Source: JBDNBY01 sp039767595 (GTDB lineage: Bacteria > Pseudomonadota > Alphaproteobacteria > Rhodobacterales > Rhodobacteraceae). Taken from it: a stretch of DNA of 33,301 nt. The position numbers and the translations under genes were made by a program. The number at the start of each line of letters is the position of its first letter. Position 1 is the stretch's first letter. Below, in pieces: positions 1 through 7,944 of this stretch. The notes below the pieces were generated by a model. The model was not told the DNA's origin and searched no databases. It saw only the letters and a list, made by a program, of their open reading frames with translations. The stretch spans positions 1-33,301 of the forward strand of contig JBDNBY010000082.1 of the NCBI GenBank assembly GCA_039767595.1. The letters are read 5' to 3'.

Positions 1-130
1 CGCCCGTCCCTGCCGTTTGCGAGAGGACAACACCGCGCGCGCCAAGGATACCTTCGATCCACGCCAAGTCGGTCAATTTATCAAAAACCACCTCAGGAGA
101 GGCCGGAACTGTTGTTGCTTCTAAACGCAT
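1..130 (-). CDS. SRPBCC-fold protein, N-terminal fragment
   Basis: The reading frame starts at 130 and runs off the left edge, giving 43 codons. The translation begins MRLEATTVPASPEVVFDKLTD, the opening beta-strand and helix typical of SRPBCC/START-like ligand-binding proteins (polyketide-cyclase or CoxG-like). Such proteins bind hydrophobic ligands in a helix-grip cavity; no specific ligand can be named from this fragment. A GAGG ribosome-binding sequence sits just upstream of the ATG. It is the same strand as nudC, 38 bp downstream of it, so the two may be co-transcribed. The family call rests on the N-terminus only. Confidence 0.6.
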   Translation of the reverse strand, partial: MRLEATTVPASPEVVFDKLTDLAWIEGILGARGVVLSQTAGTG

Positions 131-168
131 GGGATCCTCACTACATCACTCACTCCACTTAGGCGCGA

Positions 169-1122
169 TTACCACGAGTCTTCAAGCCATTTTTGCAAAA
201 CAAAATGGGCAATCGCCCCAGCGCGCGGTGGCAGTAGGCTATCATGCGTGCCCGCATAGGCCTGCAAAAGCTCTTGCTTACTAACCCAGCGCACGTCGGC
301 CATTTCAGTTTCATCAATGGTGATGGCGCTATGGGTCGCCTCGGCCGCCACGGCCACCATCAACGAGGCAGGAAAGGGCCACGGCTGTGACACCAGCAAA
401 CGCACGGGGCCGATATGGACGCCGGCCTCTTCGAACACTTCGCGCGCCGTGGCCTGTTCGAGGCTTTCGCCAGGTTCGACAAAACCGGCAAGGATCGAAT
501 ACAGACCTTCTGGAAAGCCCAAGCCGCGCCCCAGCAAAACCCGATCTTGATCGGTAATGAGCGCGATCACGACAGGATCGGTGCGCGGAAACTGAGGCCG
601 ATTGCACGAGCGGCACAGCGCCGACCACCCCATTTTTTGTAGATCAAGCGGCCCAGCACAGCGCGGGCAAAATTGATACGCCTGATGCCACCGCACAATG
701 CCGCACAACAGGGCCGCAATACTCGCGTCATCCTCACTCATATGCGGCATAATCGCCCGCAATTCATGAAATCCACCAGAAAAATCCGGATGCGTTTGCA
801 CCGAATGATCCGAAAACCCACCCAAAAGGGACAGGTCTTGACCCACGGCATCCCATTCGTGCAAGTCATACCCAAAGAGCACGCGCGCCTGCGCGCCAGA
901 TCCAATTTTACCAATTAGAATCAATTGCTCTTTGTGTACGGCAAGATGATCTAAAGGCAGCTCGATCAACTGCCCATCGTCCGTACACAGCAGCTTGCCT
1001 CGCCAATGAATCACAGCACGACAATCAAATTTCGCCTCAATTTCCATCACAGATTGCGTGCGCAGAAGATCCGCCCGATCTAATGTGCCTCCTGCTAAGC
1101 ATACTGTTTGATCTTGCATCAT
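169..1122 (-). CDS. nudC: NADH pyrophosphatase (Nudix hydrolase)
   Basis: A 317-residue Nudix hydrolase that cleaves NAD(H) to NMN(H) and AMP; family members also remove NAD caps from RNA. The order is a poorly conserved N-terminal domain (1-145), a four-cysteine zinc ribbon (C152, C155, C170, C173), then the catalytic domain. The Nudix box runs from G213 to V235 with the REVFEEAG core (228-235). It is followed by SQPWPFPAS (245-253), the signature separating NADH pyrophosphatases from other Nudix enzymes. Length is near the long alphaproteobacterial form. Two adjacent ATG codons (1122 and 1119) could start it. It is divergent from the cpdB-like gene across a short spacer and followed by the SRPBCC gene. 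It should act in the cytoplasm. Confidence 0.93.
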   Translation of the reverse strand: MMQDQTVCLAGGTLDRADLLRTQSVMEIEAKFDCRAVIHWRGKLLCTDDGQLIELPLDHLAVHKEQLILIGKIGSGAQARVLFGYDLHEWDAVGQDLSLLGGFSDHSVQTHPDFSGGFHELRAIMPHMSEDDASIAALLCGIVRWHQAYQFCPRCAGPLDLQKMGWSALCRSCNRPQFPRTDPVVIALITDQDRVLLGRGLGFPEGLYSILAGFVEPGESLEQATAREVFEEAGVHIGPVRLLVSQPWPFPASLMVAVAAEATHSAITIDETEMADVRWVSKQELLQAYAGTHDSLLPPRAGAIAHFVLQKWLEDSW

Positions 1123-1207
1123 TTTTGTTGCACCAATGCCCCTGAGTTCACCTGCGCTAAGTCTGACAGAACAGTCACGATTAGGCCAGAGCGCTCTTGG
1201 GGGAAAT

Positions 1208-2989
1208 ATGTCAGGCAGTCTAAAACTTAGGATTCTCGCGACAACAGATTTGCACGCGCATCTGTTGCGATACGATTATCTGCACGACACAGCGACCAGT
1301 AAATTCGGATTAGAAGGGCTCGTTGATGTCATCCGTGCGGCTGCGCTGGACTGTGATGCGGCAATTTTGGTGGACAATGGTGATCTTTTGCAAGGGTCGC
1401 TGATGGGGGAGATCGCCGAAGATCATCCCATGGTCGAGGCGCTTAATCTTTTGGGCTACACGGCTGCCACAGCGGGAAATCACGACTTTAACTTTGGGCT
1501 CACCTATCTAGAACACGCGGTCAGCCAATCCCATTTCACATGGGTCAATGCCAATATAACTGAGCGCGCCACCGCCCAGCCGCCGGCAGGGATGCAGCGG
1601 CATTTGATCCATCAGCTAGACCTATCGCACAAGGGCCTCCCCCCGCTGAACATCGGCATCACGGGGGCCGCGCCGCCCCAGATTTTGAATTGGGACGCTC
1701 AGCTTTATTACGGCGCCTTAGATATCGAGGACAGCCAAACAGCCCTCTTGCGAGAGGCACAGATTATGCACGAGGCGGGCGCCGATTTGAAAATTGCGCT
1801 ATGCCATTTTGGCGTCAGCGATGCCGCCCCTGAGCCAAATTGCGAAAACCCCGCACGCGCCGTCGCTGCGACGCGGGTCTTTGATGGTCTCGTATTGGGC
1901 CATACCCATCAGCTATGTCCCACGGTGCAAGGGGCCACACTCGAGACGCCCAGCGTCATGGCGGGATATTTTGGCTCGCATCTGGGCATTTTGGAATACG
2001 CGTTTGACCTCGATGAAGATGGGTGGGTTTTGCGCTCTGGCGCCGCGCGACTTGTTCCTGCTCAGCCCCCCAGCGCCGCGCATTTCGCAGAGCATCCCCA
2101 GATTAACCAAGCGCATCAACGCACGCTGAGGGCGCTACGCCAAGAGATCTGTCCGAATGACACCCCCACTCGCGCCCATTTCACAGAAGTCGGCGTCGAT
2201 CCGATTTGGCCGATCATCGCCAGCTCTCAGCTTGAATGGGCACAGGCGCAACCGGCCCTCTCGGATCGTCCTATTCTCGCGGCCATCGCGCCCATTCATA
2301 TAGCGCGGTTCAAGGATGAATTTTCCGACACAGTTGTACGCGGGGCCGGCGTTCAAATGCGCCATATACAGCAACTGGTTCCCTATCCCAACACACTGGC
2401 GGTCATCCCGATGACAGGTGCACAAATCATCGCCTATCTAGAGCGCGCCGCCTCTTATTTTGCGCCACTTGCACATCAAACGCTGCGCGCGCAACAGGCC
2501 GCCTATAACTTTGATGCGCTCTTTGGGATCACTTATGATATCAATATCGACGCGCCGCCGCGCAATGTTGGGCTTGGCCGGTTACACGCCCCAGACGCCC
2601 AGCGCATCGAAAATGTAATGTACCAAGGCCGTCCACTTAGGCTGGATCAAGAGTTTTGGGTGATCACCAATCATCATCGTGCCGGCGGCGGCGGGCAGTT
2701 CCCCAACACAGGGCCGCAGGCCAGTCTTGACCTCAACCTCCCGCCAGTCAAAGCGCGCGATGTGCTCACCTCATATTTGCAAACCTATGGGCTATGGTGC
2801 GCCTCGCGGCATCTGCCATTTCGCGTCACGTCGCGCAGCGATACGCCGATCCGTTTGGATATCACGGCGGGCGCTGCCGAGCATTTACATCAAATTGCGC
2901 ATTTGTCCCCGCAGGTCATTGATCAAACCACTGGGGCGGGTCATCGCTCTGATCTATGCACCATCACCGTCACGCTGCCCAAGCCCTAG
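1208..2989 (+). CDS. cpdB: 2',3'-cyclic-nucleotide 2'-phosphodiesterase / 3'-nucleotidase (CpdB-like)
   Basis: A 593-residue protein of the 5'-nucleotidase/CpdB superfamily, which hydrolyses 2',3'-cyclic nucleotides and 3'-nucleotides. The N-terminal metallophosphatase domain shows TTDLHAH (12-18, metal ligands D14 and H16), NGD (57-59), GNHDF (90-94), CHFG (199-202) and GHTH (231-234). The 5'-nucleotidase C-terminal substrate domain follows from about 340 and includes a glycine-rich GGGGQFPNTG. I chose the ATG at 1208, preceded by a GGGGGAAAT ribosome-binding region; an in-frame ATG at 1136 would leave only 13 bp to nudC. With either start no signal peptide or lipobox is seen, although the E. 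coli enzyme is periplasmic. It converges on moeB with a 9-bp gap. Confidence 0.86.
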   Translation: MSGSLKLRILATTDLHAHLLRYDYLHDTATSKFGLEGLVDVIRAAALDCDAAILVDNGDLLQGSLMGEIAEDHPMVEALNLLGYTAATAGNHDFNFGLTYLEHAVSQSHFTWVNANITERATAQPPAGMQRHLIHQLDLSHKGLPPLNIGITGAAPPQILNWDAQLYYGALDIEDSQTALLREAQIMHEAGADLKIALCHFGVSDAAPEPNCENPARAVAATRVFDGLVLGHTHQLCPTVQGATLETPSVMAGYFGSHLGILEYAFDLDEDGWVLRSGAARLVPAQPPSAAHFAEHPQINQAHQRTLRALRQEICPNDTPTRAHFTEVGVDPIWPIIASSQLEWAQAQPALSDRPILAAIAPIHIARFKDEFSDTVVRGAGVQMRHIQQLVPYPNTLAVIPMTGAQIIAYLERAASYFAPLAHQTLRAQQAAYNFDALFGITYDINIDAPPRNVGLGRLHAPDAQRIENVMYQGRPLRLDQEFWVITNHHRAGGGGQFPNTGPQASLDLNLPPVKARDVLTSYLQTYGLWCASRHLPFRVTSRSDTPIRLDITAGAAEHLHQIAHLSPQVIDQTTGAGHRSDLCTITVTLPKP

Positions 2990-2998
2990 CGCGGCACA

Positions 2999-4036
2999 TT
3001 ACGCCGTGTGACCGCACACCGCACAAGAGGGGCGCGGCTTGATCGCCATCACGCGGCTCTCGCCATAAAGTGCGTCATAGATCAACATCTGCCCCAGCAA
3101 TCCCTGCCCAGCGCCCGTCACATGTTTGAGCGCCTCACTGGCCATCATAGCCCCAACAATGCTCGGCAACGGTGAGAAGACCCCAGCCTCAGCACAGCTC
3201 GGGGCGAGATGCGGCGCGGGCGGGGCGTCAAAGACGCATTTATAACACGGCGTGCCCTTGGCCGTGTCAAAGACACTGAGCTGTCCTTCCCATTGCGAGA
3301 GGGCCCCTAAAACAAGCGGTTTTTTCTGTGCATGACAAATGCGGTTGGCCAAATAGCGTGTGTCAAAACTGTCACTGCCATCAATGACGAGGTCATACTC
3401 GGCGACCAACGCGTCGGCATTACTTTCATCAAACGCCCGATGATAGGGCTTGACCGTCACATAGGGGTTTTGCGCGACAATCGCCGCTTGGGCCGAAAAC
3501 ACTTTGGGCAGGCCGATATCGGCATCCTTGTGGATCAGCTGGCGCTGTAAATTCGACAAGTCCACCACATCGGGATCAATAATGCCAATGGTGCCGACGC
3601 CAGCCCCCCCAAGGATTTGCAACACTGGGCTGCCCAAGCCGCCCGCCCCAATGACCAAGATGTTCGCCGACTTGATCTTGCGCTGCCCCAAGCCGCCAAT
3701 TTCGCGCAACATAATATGGCGCGCAGAGCGGGTCAGCTCACTCGCGCTATCCACAGCTGGCTTTGGTGTATCTTGCGAGGCGTTTTGCCGATCGACACGC
3801 ATCCGCGCCATGCCCAAAACCGCCCTGTACCCATTGACCACCAATAGGAGCACAAACAGCACCAGCCAACTAGACGGTTGATCGCCCAAGATGACATGCA
3901 CTGCCGGCACCCCATAAGCCAGCCCTGCGAACGCGCCGCATAGAGCCGTGATCGCCCATAAACGAAGGGCCACAGGAATATCGCGCAACCGGCCCAGCAC
4001 CCAAATGCCAATCGCCAAGGCTAAAAATACAATCAT
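2999..4036 (-). CDS. HesA/MoeB/ThiF-family adenylyltransferase with N-terminal membrane segments
   Basis: A 345-residue E1-like enzyme that adenylates the C-terminus of a ubiquitin-like sulfur carrier (MoaD, ThiS or similar) for molybdopterin or thiazole synthesis. Residues 1-75 hold about three hydrophobic segments, so it is probably membrane-anchored. The adenylation domain has GAGGLGSP (130-137), DPDVVDLSNLQRQ (154-166) and paired zinc cysteines C264/C267 and C338/C341. CAEAG at 281-285 matches the family's active-site region. There is no rhodanese domain. The ATG at 4036 overlaps the dut stop codon by 4 nt (ATGA), implying translational coupling as last gene of coaBC-dut-moeB. MoeB versus ThiF cannot be settled because no carrier gene is adjacent. 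Confidence 0.85.
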   Translation of the reverse strand: MIVFLALAIGIWVLGRLRDIPVALRLWAITALCGAFAGLAYGVPAVHVILGDQPSSWLVLFVLLLVVNGYRAVLGMARMRVDRQNASQDTPKPAVDSASELTRSARHIMLREIGGLGQRKIKSANILVIGAGGLGSPVLQILGGAGVGTIGIIDPDVVDLSNLQRQLIHKDADIGLPKVFSAQAAIVAQNPYVTVKPYHRAFDESNADALVAEYDLVIDGSDSFDTRYLANRICHAQKKPLVLGALSQWEGQLSVFDTAKGTPCYKCVFDAPPAPHLAPSCAEAGVFSPLPSIVGAMMASEALKHVTGAGQGLLGQMLIYDALYGESRVMAIKPRPSCAVCGHTA

Positions 4037-4506
4037 GTGCCGTGCACCCCAGTTGAGCCAAATCCGCCCGCGCCGCGCTCGGTCTCGGGCAGGTGATCGG
4101 TGACGGTCCACTGCGCTTGGGGCGCGGGGGCAATCACGCCTTGGGCCACGCGCATGCCATGGGTGATGTCAAAGGGCTCTGTGCCAAGATTGATCATCAA
4201 AACTTTGACTTCGCCGCGATAATCACAATCGATCGTTCCAGGGGCGTTGGCCACGGTCAGCCCATGTTTATAGGCCAATCCCGAGCGCGGCCTGATCTGC
4301 AATTCATAGCCAAACGGGATCGCCATATGAAGACCCGTGGGCACAAGCGCCCGCTGCATCGGCGCAAGCTTCAGGCCAGATGCCCGAAGATCTTCGGGGA
4401 AATTGGCCACAACATCGGCCCCTGCGGCCCCCGTCGTCGCATAGTGCGGCACGGGGAGAGTTCGATCCGCCTGCGGGCCCCACATGAGGGGAATTTCAAT
4501 CGTCAT
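4033..4506 (-). CDS. dut: dUTP diphosphatase (dUTPase)
   Basis: A 157-residue homotrimeric dUTPase that hydrolyses dUTP to dUMP and diphosphate, keeping uracil out of DNA and feeding dTMP synthesis. All five motifs are visible: GAAGADV (26-32), RPRSGLA (72-78), NAPGTIDCDYRGE (87-99, catalytic D93 and uracil-stacking Y96), RVAQGVI (119-125) and the C-terminal arm RGAGGFGSTG (144-153). The start at 4506 was chosen because it gives the normal family length and overlaps the coaBC stop as ATGA; a longer open frame extends upstream but lies within coaBC. The coaBC-dut pairing is common in alphaproteobacteria. Confidence 0.95.
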   Translation of the reverse strand: MTIEIPLMWGPQADRTLPVPHYATTGAAGADVVANFPEDLRASGLKLAPMQRALVPTGLHMAIPFGYELQIRPRSGLAYKHGLTVANAPGTIDCDYRGEVKVLMINLGTEPFDITHGMRVAQGVIAPAPQAQWTVTDHLPETERGAGGFGSTGVHGT

Positions 4507-5714
4507 GATGCCTCTGTTTGGAAATGAGTTGCGATCCGCTGCGCCAATTGACGGGCGACATCCTCTTTTTGCGCGCGCGGCCATGGCTCGGCGCCGCGCT
4601 CGGTGATCAAAACCACTTGGTTTTCCGTACCACCCATAATGCCCGTATGGGCCGAGACGTCATTGGCGACGATCCAATCACAGCCTTTGCGCACGCGTTT
4701 GTCTGTGGCATGCTCGACGACGTTTTCCGTCTCTGCGGCAAAGCCAATGACCAATTCGGGGCGCGCTTGGCTGCGCTGCGCCACTTGGGCCAAAATATCT
4801 GGGTTTTGCGTAAACTCTATATTCGACAGGCCTTGGCCCGCGTCTTTCTTCAGCTTTTCTGTCGCGGGGGACGCAACGGCGTAATCAGCTACCGCGGCGG
4901 CGAAAATAGCGATATCCGCCGAACGCTCCAGCGCGTGATCAACAGCGGCCTGCATCTGCTGCGCGGTTTCCACTTCGACAATCTGCGCCCCTTTGGGCCG
5001 CGCCGCCGTGGCAGGGCCAGTGACAAAGACCACGTCACAGCCTAACTCAATAAGGGCGTTGGCAATCGCGCTGCCCTGCGCGCCCGAACTGCGATTGGCA
5101 ATATAGCGCACGGGATCAATCGGCTCATGCGTGGGGCCAGAGGTGACCACCGCGCGTCGGCCCGCCAAAGGCCGCGGCGCATGGCGCAGCTGTTCCAAAA
5201 TCGCCGCGGCGATATGGTCAACCTCTTGCAACCGGCCCATGCCGTATTCGCCGCAGGCCATGGTCCCCTCAACGGGGCCACAAAATAGAATGCTATCTTG
5301 CTGTAATTGCGCGATATTGCGCTGTGTTGCGGGATGCTCCCACATGCGCACATTCATCGCCGGCACCACCATCACGGGCGCGTCGGTTGCCAATACCAAC
5401 GTGGACGCCAGATCATCCGCCTGCCCCATAGCCATTTTAGCCATAAAATCCGCTGTCGCAGGGGCAACAACGATCAAATCAGACGCCCGAGACAAAGTGA
5501 TATGCCCCATTTTGCCCTCTTGCGTGACATCGAATAATGTTTGGACCGGCGGATGTTCGGCCAAGGCCCCCACACTAAGCGGAGTGACAAACTCTGCCCC
5601 CGCACAGGTGAGAACGGGGATCACATCTATACCCGATTTACGCATCAAACGAATAAGTTCGAGCGATTTATACGCAGCAATCCCGCCACCAATGATCAAG
5701 GTAATCTGGGCCAT
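4503..5714 (-). CDS. coaBC: Bifunctional phosphopantothenoylcysteine decarboxylase / phosphopantothenate-cysteine ligase
   Basis: A 403-residue CoaBC (Dfp) enzyme carrying out two consecutive steps of coenzyme A synthesis. The CoaC flavoprotein half (about 1-180) has GGGIAAYKS (9-17), catalytic H71 in GHITLSR, PAMN (118-121) and the C154 substrate-clamp region ACGEYGMGR. The CoaB half starts at about 185 with TSGPTHEPIDPVRYI and continues through the Rossmann-like ligase fold (FAAAVADY, EKLKKD, GFAAET). The ATG at 5714 is preceded by GGAGGGGATA, an excellent ribosome-binding site. It is the first gene of coaBC-dut-moeB, downstream of rpoH on the same strand with a GC-rich hairpin between. Confidence 0.96.
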   Translation of the reverse strand: MAQITLIIGGGIAAYKSLELIRLMRKSGIDVIPVLTCAGAEFVTPLSVGALAEHPPVQTLFDVTQEGKMGHITLSRASDLIVVAPATADFMAKMAMGQADDLASTLVLATDAPVMVVPAMNVRMWEHPATQRNIAQLQQDSILFCGPVEGTMACGEYGMGRLQEVDHIAAAILEQLRHAPRPLAGRRAVVTSGPTHEPIDPVRYIANRSSGAQGSAIANALIELGCDVVFVTGPATAARPKGAQIVEVETAQQMQAAVDHALERSADIAIFAAAVADYAVASPATEKLKKDAGQGLSNIEFTQNPDILAQVAQRSQARPELVIGFAAETENVVEHATDKRVRKGCDWIVANDVSAHTGIMGGTENQVVLITERGAEPWPRAQKEDVARQLAQRIATHFQTEAS

Positions 5715-5751
5715 TATCCCCTCCGAGGTTCTAGGGGGACAATAGGCCAAG

Positions 5752-5779
5752 GGCGCGCGCCCGGCAAGGGCTGCGCGCC
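5752..5779 (-). other. GC-rich hairpin between rpoH and coaBC
   Basis: Inverted repeat GGCGCGC (5752-5758) and GCGCGCC (5773-5779) around a 14-nt loop. In the minus direction no T-run follows, so this is not a convincing intrinsic terminator. It could attenuate read-through from rpoH or protect its mRNA 3' end. Confidence 0.4.
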
Positions 5780-5798
5780 ATGGTATTCACGAGGCTGC

Positions 5799-6674
5799 TT
5801 AAAGCAGAGCCATCACATCTTCGCCCTGTTGCGACAGGCTCTTGCGCATTTTGAGCATCGCCGCCGCCTCGATTTGGCGGATCCGCTCTTTGGACAGACC
5901 CAGCTCGGTGCCGAGGCTTTCCAATGTGCGCGGCGCATCGCTCAAGCAGCGCTGCTCGATGATGTATTGCTCGCGTGGCTTGAGGGCCTTGACCGCGTCA
6001 GCGATCCAATCTTTGAGCTTGGCACCGTCGCGGGCATGGGCAATTGCATCTTGGGGCAGCTCGCCCTCGTCTTCGATGATCTCGATCCACTCGCGACCTT
6101 CTTCATCTTTGGACTGCGGCACATTCAGGGATGCATCTGATCCAGATAGACGGCCTTCCATCATCTCAACGTCGCGCATGGGCACGCCCAATTCTTTGGC
6201 GATCAGCTCGTGAATGTCATGTTGATTGAGGACATATCCATTTTGCTCGGCCTCGCGCTCGAACCGCGCTTGCACACGGCGCATGTTAAAGAACAGCGAC
6301 TTTTGCGAACTTGTTGAGCCTGTGCGCACCATTGACCAATTGCGCATCACGTAATCTTGCACAGACGCTTTGATCCACCACACGGCATATGTGGAAAAAC
6401 GCACACCGCGGTCGGGATCAAATTTCTCTGCCGCTTTCATGAGGCCAAGGCTGGCCTCTTGGATCAAATCATTCATCGGCGCGCCGTAGCGTTTAAACTT
6501 AGCCGCCATCGAGATTGCAAGCCGCATATACGCCGTGATCAAACGGTGCAGCGCTTGTTCGTCTTTGTGGTCACGCCACGCAATCGCTAGGGCATGCTCT
6601 GTCTCTGCATCCAAAAGTTCGGCCTTGCGGGCCGTGCGGGAAATAGCAAAATCTGACGATGAATCCAAAGCCAT
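5799..6674 (-). CDS. rpoH: RNA polymerase sigma factor RpoH (sigma-32 family, probably RpoHII type)
   Basis: A 291-residue group 3 sigma factor directing RNA polymerase to heat-shock or oxidative-stress promoters. Region 2 covers roughly 40-112, with DLIQEASLGL (69-78) and FSTYAVWWIKASVQDY (93-108) for -10 recognition and melting. The RpoH-box region reads SSQKSLFFN (122-130), diverging from the E. coli QRKLFFNLRK form. Region 4.2 carries the helix-turn-helix SLGTELGLSKERIRQIEAAA near the C-terminus. A GAGAGGAT ribosome-binding site precedes the ATG. Rhodobacteraceae usually carry RpoHI and RpoHII; the variant box plus the TGATCC promoter upstream suggest the singlet-oxygen-induced RpoHII. 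Family membership is seen; subtype is inference. Confidence 0.92.
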   Translation of the reverse strand: MALDSSSDFAISRTARKAELLDAETEHALAIAWRDHKDEQALHRLITAYMRLAISMAAKFKRYGAPMNDLIQEASLGLMKAAEKFDPDRGVRFSTYAVWWIKASVQDYVMRNWSMVRTGSTSSQKSLFFNMRRVQARFEREAEQNGYVLNQHDIHELIAKELGVPMRDVEMMEGRLSGSDASLNVPQSKDEEGREWIEIIEDEGELPQDAIAHARDGAKLKDWIADAVKALKPREQYIIEQRCLSDAPRTLESLGTELGLSKERIRQIEAAAMLKMRKSLSQQGEDVMALL

Positions 6675-6723
6675 GGTGTGATCCTCTCACTGTTATCTTG
6701 ACGATTGCTCGTTTCTTTTATCT

Positions 6724-6753
6724 TTGATACGCAGCGCGGACGCGTTTGGATCA
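6724..6753 (-). promoter_or_regulatory. Putative group IV sigma (RpoE/ChrR-type) promoter of rpoH
   Basis: Read on the minus strand, TGATCC (6753-6748) is followed after 18 bp by TATCAA (6729-6724), about 50 bp before the rpoH ATG. TGATCC is the -35 element of sigma-E promoters in Rhodobacter, where rpoHII is a known sigma-E target. The -10 match (TATCAA instead of a TAAGA-like sequence) is weaker and the spacing is at the long end. The element lies in the 95-bp divergent spacer shared with cobU. Confidence 0.5.
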
Positions 6754-6769
6754 CTCGAGGGTTAATAAA

Positions 6770-7288
6770 ATGTTAAATAGTTTCACACTCGTGATCGGCG
6801 GCGCCTCGAGCGGCAAATCCCGCTACGCCGAAGGGCAGATCAACGCCCATACGGGATCCAAGCTATATATCGCAACCGCTCAGGTCTTTGACGATGAAAT
6901 GGCGGCAAAAATCGCGGCCCATCAATCCGACCGCGACGCGCGCTGGCGCACATTGGAATGCCCCTTTGCCCCTTGGGAGGGGGTGGCGCAGGCCGCCTCG
7001 GACGAGATCGTCCTATTAGATTGCGCGACGATGTGGCTGAGTAATTTACTTTTGACGGATGGCGATATTGCCACGGCCACTGATCAGCTGTGCGCCGCGA
7101 TTGCGCAGTGCGCCGCCCCAGTCGTGGTAGTCACGAACGAAGTGGGGCATGGGATCGTCCCTGAAAATGCCTTGGCCCGCGCCTTTCGCATTGAGCAAGG
7201 TCGCCTCAATCAGCGACTGGCCACGCAGGCCGATCGTGTGGTTGCCGTGATGGCCGGCTTGCCGTTTGCCCTCAAAGGGACGCTATGA
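6770..7288 (+). CDS. cobU: Bifunctional adenosylcobinamide kinase / adenosylcobinamide-phosphate guanylyltransferase
   Basis: A 172-residue CobU/CobP protein of the cobalamin nucleotide-loop pathway; it phosphorylates adenosylcobinamide and transfers GMP to it. The Walker A motif GGASSGKS lies at 10-17. RDARWRTLE follows at about 50-58, including the usual guanylylation-site region (histidine AAHQSD just before it). The C-terminal half carries the family stretch TNEVGHGIVPENALARAF, and the QGRLNQRLA and AGLP blocks. The ATG at 6770 was preferred over an upstream TTG because GAGGG lies 8 nt before it and the protein then begins right at the P-loop strand. It overlaps the next gene by 4 nt. No other cobalamin genes are in the window. 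Confidence 0.92.
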   Translation: MLNSFTLVIGGASSGKSRYAEGQINAHTGSKLYIATAQVFDDEMAAKIAAHQSDRDARWRTLECPFAPWEGVAQAASDEIVLLDCATMWLSNLLLTDGDIATATDQLCAAIAQCAAPVVVVTNEVGHGIVPENALARAFRIEQGRLNQRLATQADRVVAVMAGLPFALKGTL

Positions 7289-7881
7289 TGGATCACGCGC
7301 TCGACGTTTACCTTGTCCGCCACGGCCCCACGCATCAAAGCGCCATGATCGGCTGGAGTGATGTGCCCGTCGACCTAAGTGATGCCGCGCAAATTGCCGC
7401 AACACGGGCGCTTTTGCCGGCGACGGGCTATATGGTGTCCTCTGATTTGCAGCGGGCCGTGCGCACGGCAGATGCCCTAGGCGAGGATTTCCAACGCGCG
7501 GGCCATGACACAGATCTTCGTGAGTTTAACTTTGGGCAGTGGGACGGCAAAGCCTTTGACACGATCGAGGCCGAGAGCCCCGGCGCCTTGCAAACCTACT
7601 TCGAAAACCCAGGCGAGGCCCGCGCGCCAATGGGCGAAAGCTGGAACGATGTTGAAGAGCGCACATGGGCCGCGATGCATCGGCATGCTCAAAACGCAGG
7701 CACGCAGCCATTGATCCTCGTTGCGCATATGGGCGTTATTTTATGCCTGTTGCGCCGCGCAAGCGGGCAGCGTGCCTATGAGATGATGGCGCAAAAAATC
7801 AGCCCGCTTTCTGTTTCCAAACTACACTACGATGGACGGCAGTGGCACGTTCTTGAGATGAACGCATTGGGCAACCCTTAG
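7285..7881 (+). CDS. Histidine phosphatase family protein, possible alpha-ribazole phosphatase
   Basis: A 198-residue phosphoglycerate-mutase-like phosphatase. The phosphorylated-histidine motif is LVRHGPTH near residues 8-15. SSDLQRAVRTADAL, with an arginine contacting phosphate, comes in the first third, then LREFNFGQWDGK, and the second catalytic histidine is in LVAHMGV. The ATG overlaps the cobU stop (ATGA), so the two are translationally coupled. This context points to alpha-ribazole-5'-phosphate phosphatase (CobC) acting in the same nucleotide-loop pathway; the sequence alone shows only the superfamily. The stop at 7881 is followed 10 bp later by the CtrA-like boxes of yifB. Confidence 0.82.
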   Translation: MMDHALDVYLVRHGPTHQSAMIGWSDVPVDLSDAAQIAATRALLPATGYMVSSDLQRAVRTADALGEDFQRAGHDTDLREFNFGQWDGKAFDTIEAESPGALQTYFENPGEARAPMGESWNDVEERTWAAMHRHAQNAGTQPLILVAHMGVILCLLRRASGQRAYEMMAQKISPLSVSKLHYDGRQWHVLEMNALGNP

Positions 7882-7890
7882 GAGCCATCG

Positions 7891-7931
7891 TTAACCTTTT
7901 ATTAAGATACCCTATGTTAACCATTTGGTAA
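7891..7931 (+). promoter_or_regulatory. Two CtrA-like boxes upstream of yifB/comM
   Basis: TTAA at 7891-7894 and TTAA at 7902-7905 are separated by exactly 7 bp, matching the CtrA consensus TTAA-N7-TTAA. A second site, TTAACCAT at 7917-7924 with GTAA at 7928-7931, again has 7-bp spacing and one mismatch. Both lie in the 63-bp spacer directly before yifB. In Rhodobacter capsulatus, comM and other competence genes needed for gene-transfer-agent reception are CtrA-dependent, which fits. Binding itself is inferred. Confidence 0.55.
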
Positions 7932-7944
7932 AAATGGGGAAAAC

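Noticed and set aside
7477..7728. Open frame on the minus strand inside the histidine phosphatase gene.
   Set aside because: It lies wholly within a well-supported gene, has no recognisable motif, and is typical of overlapping frames in GC-rich DNA. The same holds for many other long antisense frames across the window.
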